Source: Rickettsia typhi (GTDB lineage: Bacteria > Pseudomonadota > Alphaproteobacteria > Rickettsiales > UBA1997). From it: a stretch of DNA of 9,968 nt. The stretch spans positions 1 through 9,968 of the forward strand of contig CAMCFD010000056.1 in assembly GCA_945874115.1 (NCBI GenBank), given 5' to 3'. The first letter of the stretch is position 1, and each line of letters starts with the position of its first letter. A program made the position numbers and the translations under genes. The notes under the pieces were generated by a model. That model did not search any database, was not told the origin of the DNA, and worked only from the letters and a program-made list of their open reading frames with translations. This document shows positions 6,515-9,968 of this stretch, in pieces.

Positions 6515-6931
6515 TTAGCCGCCAGCTTCGTGTCCCGCGCCTGAGTGTAATCTTGGAATCTTCATATTAAATTCTTTAATCGGATTGACGCCACTAAGGC
6601 TGGTGTCACCCATCGAACTTACAACAAATTCTGCGCCGCCGTGGCTTATGTTTCCGGGGCTGATTAATGTTCCGTCAGCAATGTCAGTTAGCGGATTATT
6701 CATGAGATTGGAGCCATATTTTTTCAGCAACTCATCGGCATTTCCGCTAACTCCTAAATCGATATTGCCACCAAATTTTTGCGACAATTCGCCGTTAAGG
6801 TCGCCACCAACTTTACTGTCAACTCCGGTTCCTCCGCCACCCAAAGAAGCGCCAGAATGGGTGTCGGCTGAGTGGTTCTTCATCGAGGCTAGCATTGCTG
6901 AATTTATGCCTTCCGGCATTCCTTCTGACAT
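6515..6931 (-). CDS. Hypothetical glycine/serine-rich protein between maeB and pntB
   Basis: I do not recognise this 138-aa protein. It is about 19% glycine (26 residues) and has 17 serines, with no cysteine or tryptophan and a single tyrosine. It has no signal peptide and no membrane segment. The first half includes a GGGG run and GG pairs. The middle (about 61-86) looks more folded or helical, with ADELLKKYGSNLMNN. The end is GHEAGG. It starts at an ATG 64 bp after the maeB stop and ends 47 bp before pntB, so it may share the maeB transcript. An antisense open frame of 119 codons (6585-6944) covers the same DNA. I prefer this strand because it agrees with the flanking genes and because its protein has a plausible soluble composition, whereas the antisense product is proline-rich with no domain. 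That it encodes a protein is likely; the function is unknown. Confidence 0.65.
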   Translation of the reverse strand: MSEGMPEGINSAMLASMKNHSADTHSGASLGGGGTGVDSKVGGDLNGELSQKFGGNIDLGVSGNADELLKKYGSNLMNNPLTDIADGTLISPGNISHGGAEFVVSSMGDTSLSGVNPIKEFNMKIPRLHSGAGHEAGG

Positions 6932-6995
6932 ATTAATTAGTTAGTTTTGAAATTATTCTATAAAACTCGACCAATTTCGTTTAAAAATAAGAAAT

Positions 6996-9263
6996 CTATT
7001 TATCAGTTGCTGCAATCGCTGCCATATTTAATATGTCGTTAATTGACGAGCGCATCGTGACAATTTGTACGGGTTTTTCGAATCCGTCCAAGATTGGTCC
7101 AACGACCGTGCAATTTCCAACTTCTTCAAGCAATTTTGTCGCAATATTTGCCGAGTGTAATCCTGGGCAAACTAAAATATTCGCAGGCGCGGTCAAGCGA
7201 CAAAACGGATATTTCGCCATTTTTTCGGCGTTAAGCGCAACATCGGCGGTCATTTCACCGTCATATTCGAAGTCGACTTTTTGTTTGTCGAGAATTTCTA
7301 CTGCTTCTTTTATGCGGCTTGACTCAGTTTTTAGTGCACTTCCGAAGTTCGAAAATGATAAAAATGCAACGCGCGGTTCATAACCCATCGCACGCACTTT
7401 TTTCGCGGTTTGAATCGCGATTTTCACCAAATGTTGTGATGATGAAAGTTCAGAGCAAGCGGTGTCGGTGATGAAAATGGTGCGTCCTTTTGAAATAACC
7501 ATTGAAACACCAAGAACGATTTCGTCTTTTTTGTTTTTGACAACTTGCCAGACGTCAGTTAACGATTTGCGATAGCCGCGGGTGAGGCCGGTGACAAGAG
7601 CATCGGCGTCGCCACAAGCAAGCATTGCTGAAGCGAAAACGTTGCGGTCAGTTTTTACCATTCTCACGCAATCAGAATGAAGAACGCCACGTCTTTGCAA
7701 TTTTTCATAAATATAATCGGCATATTTCGTGTTTTCTTCCGAAATCGACGCGTTATAAATTTTGATGCCTTCCGGTTTAATGTTGGCTTCTTTCATGTGT
7801 TCAAGAACTTTATCTTCTTTACCAATCAAGATTGGAGTTCCATAATTATTGTCGCGCCACATTGCGGCAACACGGATAATTTCTGGTTGTTCGCCTTCAG
7901 CAAAAATAACTTTTTTAGGGCTTCGCTGTAATTTCTCAAAAATCATGCTTAAGCTGTTGACTGTAGGGTCACGACGAGCTTGAAGTTGTTTTTTGTAAGC
8001 GTCCCAATCGGTGATTGGTTTGCGCGCAACACCAGTCGCAACAGCCGCTTTCGCGACAGCAACAGGAACAACGCTTATCAAACGCGAATCGAAAGGAGTT
8101 GGAATAATGTAATGTTTGCCGAATTTCATATCGCGGCCGCCATAGGCTTTGATAACTTCGTCAGGAACACTTTCGCGAGCAAGTTCAGCGATTGCAATTG
8201 CTGCTGCGATTTTCATTTCTTCGTTGATGGTTGAAGCACGAACGTCAAGTGCGCCGCGGAAAATATAAGGAAAACCCATCACGTTATTAACTTGGTTTTC
8301 GTAGTCAGAACGCCCAGTTGCAACAATCGCGTCATCGCGCGTCGCGTGAACTTCTTCTGGCGTAATTTCTGGGTCGGGGTTTGCCATCGCAAAAATCACC
8401 GGATTTTTCGCCATCGATTTTACCATTTCTCTGGTCACAGCGCCTTTAACTGAAAGGCCCAAGAACACGTCAGCGCCATCCATTGCTTCAGCGAGGCTAC
8501 GTTTTTTGGTGTCGACCGCGTGAGCGCTTTTCCATTGGTTCATTCCGTCGGTTCTGCCTTTGAAAATAACGCCTTTAGTGTCGCATAAAAGTGCGTTTTC
8601 GTGAGGCAATCCCATTGCTTTAAGAAGCTCTAGACAGGCGATTCCTGCGGCTCCGGCGCCGTTGACGACAACTTTAATTTCACTCATTTTTTTGCCCGAC
8701 ATGTGCAAAACGTTGAGAATGCCCGCGGCAGAGATGATTGCTGTTCCGTGTTGATCGTCGTGAAAAACGGGAATATCCATTAATTCGCGCAATTTGCTCT
8801 CAATAATGAAACACTCTGGAGCCTTGATGTCTTCAAGGTTAATGCCGCCCCAAGTTGGCCCTAAATATTTTACGGCGTTGATGAATTCATCGGCATTTTC
8901 AGTCGCAACTTCAATGTCGACAGAGTCAATATCGGCGAAGCGTTTGAAGAGAACTGATTTTCCTTCCATAACTGGTTTTCCGGCCAAAGCGCCAAGGTTT
9001 CCAAGGCCCAATACCGCTGTTCCGTTAGAAATAACCGCAACATAATTGCCTTTTGAGGTGTAATCGTAAGCTAAATCGGGGTTTTTGGCGATTTCTAAAC
9101 AAGGAACCGCAACACCCGGTGAGTAAGCAAGCGCCAAGTCGCGCTGTGTATTTAAAGGCTTAGTCGCGTGCATCGCAACCTTTCCAGGTTGGCCTTGAAT
9201 ATGGAACATTAAAGCTTCTTGCTCTTTTGAAGTTTTTGTTGAATTGTCCATTTTTTCTGTCAT
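6996..9263 (-). CDS. maeB: NADP-dependent malic enzyme with C-terminal phosphotransacetylase-like domain
   Basis: MaeB oxidatively decarboxylates malate to pyruvate and CO2 and yields NADPH, linking the TCA cycle to pyruvate. The 755-aa protein has the two-part form usual in Proteobacteria. The malic enzyme part (about 15-430) shows AYSPGV (46-51), the VLFKRFADIDSVD block (104-116), the metal-site motif HDDQHGTA (168-175), the dinucleotide-binding GAGAAG (202-207) and ANPDPEI. The C-terminal part (about 440-755) resembles phosphate acetyltransferase; in related enzymes it is usually catalytically silent and acts in oligomerisation and acetyl-CoA control. The ATG at 9261-9263 is preferred and gives a leader of about 36 nt from the promoter at 9306-9334. 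Met5 is an alternative start. It is followed by the unknown gene and pntB, a grouping of two NADPH sources. Confidence 0.96.
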   Translation of the reverse strand: MTEKMDNSTKTSKEQEALMFHIQGQPGKVAMHATKPLNTQRDLALAYSPGVAVPCLEIAKNPDLAYDYTSKGNYVAVISNGTAVLGLGNLGALAGKPVMEGKSVLFKRFADIDSVDIEVATENADEFINAVKYLGPTWGGINLEDIKAPECFIIESKLRELMDIPVFHDDQHGTAIISAAGILNVLHMSGKKMSEIKVVVNGAGAAGIACLELLKAMGLPHENALLCDTKGVIFKGRTDGMNQWKSAHAVDTKKRSLAEAMDGADVFLGLSVKGAVTREMVKSMAKNPVIFAMANPDPEITPEEVHATRDDAIVATGRSDYENQVNNVMGFPYIFRGALDVRASTINEEMKIAAAIAIAELARESVPDEVIKAYGGRDMKFGKHYIIPTPFDSRLISVVPVAVAKAAVATGVARKPITDWDAYKKQLQARRDPTVNSLSMIFEKLQRSPKKVIFAEGEQPEIIRVAAMWRDNNYGTPILIGKEDKVLEHMKEANIKPEGIKIYNASISEENTKYADYIYEKLQRRGVLHSDCVRMVKTDRNVFASAMLACGDADALVTGLTRGYRKSLTDVWQVVKNKKDEIVLGVSMVISKGRTIFITDTACSELSSSQHLVKIAIQTAKKVRAMGYEPRVAFLSFSNFGSALKTESSRIKEAVEILDKQKVDFEYDGEMTADVALNAEKMAKYPFCRLTAPANILVCPGLHSANIATKLLEEVGNCTVVGPILDGFEKPVQIVTMRSSINDILNMAAIAATDK

Positions 9264-9305
9264 AATTTGTAATTATTAAAATAATGTTAAAATAATAGTG
9301 CCAAA

Positions 9306-9334
9306 ATGTTAGCATATTAAAAATATTTTGTCAA
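9306..9334 (-). promoter_or_regulatory. Sigma-70 promoter for maeB
   Basis: On the minus strand a perfect -35 box TTGACA (9329-9334) is followed after exactly 17 bp by TAACAT (9306-9311), four of six matches to the -10 consensus. Transcription would start near 9299, about 36 nt before the maeB start codon. This is the clearest promoter in the window. The leader contains two copies of AAAATAAT (9278-9285 and 9289-9296) 11 bp apart. Confidence 0.65.
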
Positions 9335-9370
9335 AGGTTGTTAATATTTATGTTTTTTGGCCTTTTATGG

Positions 9371-9399
9371 TTGATTTTTGGCGTTTTTAAAAATAGACT
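9371..9399 (+). promoter_or_regulatory. Candidate promoter for the amidase gene
   Basis: TTGATT (9371-9376, four of six matches to the -35 consensus) is spaced 17 bp from TAGACT (9394-9399, four of six to the -10). Transcription would start near 9406, 20 nt before the ATG. The -35 box overlaps a TTTTGGC repeat (9376-9382) by one base. This is moderately supported by spacing and position. Confidence 0.4.
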
Positions 9400-9425
9400 C
9401 AGATTTTGATGAAAAAATTAATAAT

Positions 9426-9968
9426 ATGAAGATTAACAAAAAAAAGAAATTCAGTGATTTTTTTATAAAATCGCAAAATGACAGGCAAATTGATTTTTTG
9501 GTTTTGCATCACATCGAGGCTGATTCAATAAATCACGCAATTGAACAGCTTGTTCAACATAAAGTAAGTTCACATTTTGTGATTGATGAAGCGGGAAAAA
9601 TATTTGAATTAGTTGATGAAAATGATGTTGCTTATCACGCAGGACACAGCTGTTGGCGCGGTGTTGATAATTTGAATTCGGCATCAATTGGTATTGAATT
9701 TATCAACCCAAATGCGTTTAGCAAGAAATTTAAAAAAGCTCAAATGCGAAGTGGAGCAAAGCTTTGTGCTTATTTAATTGAGAAATATAACATTAAACAA
9801 GAAAATATCGCGGGTCATTCTGACATTGCTTATTATCCGCACGGTTTTTTTGATGGCCACGGAATCAGGCTTGACGGATTTCTTGACAGAAAGCGCGATC
9901 CATCACATTTTTTTGACTGGAAATTTTTAGCGCAAAACGGAATTGGAATTTATCCAAAAACTCAATTT
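9426..9968 (+). CDS. N-acetylmuramoyl-L-alanine amidase (AmpD/AmiD type), C-terminus cut by the window edge
   Basis: This amidase_2-family enzyme cleaves the bond between N-acetylmuramic acid and L-alanine in peptidoglycan fragments. The visible 181 residues contain the first zinc ligand His28 in LVLHHIE, VSSHFVIDEAGKIFEL (47-62), HAGHSCWRG (71-79), LNSASIGIEF with the conserved Glu91 (83-92), the second zinc ligand His131 in GHSDIA (130-135), and RKRDP with Lys156 and the third ligand Asp158. The FFDW and GIGIYP that follow fit the family. Between GHSDIA and RKRDP there are about 17 more residues than in AmpD, where the third ligand lies 10 residues after the His. No signal peptide is present: the start is MKINKKKK followed by a polar stretch, so a cytoplasmic recycling role like AmpD is the better guess. 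The ATG at 9426 is the first in frame; no Shine-Dalgarno sequence precedes it. Confidence 0.9.
   Translation, partial: MKINKKKKFSDFFIKSQNDRQIDFLVLHHIEADSINHAIEQLVQHKVSSHFVIDEAGKIFELVDENDVAYHAGHSCWRGVDNLNSASIGIEFINPNAFSKKFKKAQMRSGAKLCAYLIEKYNIKQENIAGHSDIAYYPHGFFDGHGIRLDGFLDRKRDPSHFFDWKFLAQNGIGIYPKTQF

Larger units (their letters stand above)
9264..9425. other. Divergent control region between maeB and the amidase gene
   Basis: These 162 bases are very AT-rich and hold no gene. They contain the two divergent promoters and three copies of TTTTGGC: direct at 9355-9361 and 9376-9382 (21 bp apart, two helical turns) and inverted at 9300-9306, next to the -10 box of maeB. A 6-bp inverted repeat CAAAAT/ATTTTG (9302-9307 and 9325-9330) spans the maeB promoter. 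No tRNA or other structured RNA is evident. Confidence 0.5.

Noticed and set aside
6585..6944. Plus-strand 119-codon open frame opposite the unknown Gly-rich gene
   Set aside because: It is antisense to a frame that agrees in direction with both neighbours, and its product is proline-rich with no domain or signal; it is probably a shadow, though expression data would settle it.
9463..9687. Minus-strand open frame opposite the amidase
   Set aside because: The plus-strand frame carries all the amidase motifs; the antisense product matches nothing.

Overview
This is an AT-rich bacterial segment, densely packed with housekeeping genes. It most likely comes from an alphaproteobacterium with a compact genome, possibly Rickettsiales-like. 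The pointers are a malic enzyme fused to a phosphotransacetylase-like domain, an IMPase-family protein with the N-terminal pattern RDFxELExLQ typical of alphaproteobacterial SuhB, and a small lipoprotein with a PLIVPPNF motif directly behind lspA (the usual place of the alphaproteobacterial DUF3035/BamF-like lipoprotein). The taxonomic call is inference and was not tested by any search.

Layout from left to right: a minus-strand cluster reads lspA -> small lipoprotein -> IMPase-like protein -> obg, and obg runs off the left edge. Next to it, on the plus strand, is fmt. Its start lies only 16 bp from the chosen lspA start, so the two divergent promoters must overlap. After fmt comes a short gap with a dRS3-like palindrome. 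A long minus-strand series follows, read from right to left as maeB -> 138-aa Gly-rich protein of unknown function -> pntB -> efp -> dapF -> ccmH. To the right of maeB is a 162-bp divergent control region, then a plus-strand AmpD/AmiD-type amidase cut by the right edge.

Themes: NADPH supply (malic enzyme and transhydrogenase beta subunit), peptidoglycan synthesis and turnover (DapF and the amidase), protein synthesis (Fmt, EF-P, Obg), and envelope or cytochrome maturation (LspA with a candidate lipoprotein substrate, CcmH). Most genes are canonical with intact catalytic motifs. The exceptions are the IMPase-like protein, whose metal-binding residues are largely replaced, and the amidase, which has about 17 extra residues between two zinc ligands.

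No CRISPR array, tRNA, rRNA, insertion sequence or defence system is visible. I see no convincing new multi-gene system. The best leads are the unknown gene between maeB and pntB, the probable pseudoenzyme upstream of obg, the amidase insertion, the overlapping lspA/fmt promoters, and a repeated TTTTGGC motif between maeB and the amidase gene. Almost no gene here has a recognisable Shine-Dalgarno sequence.
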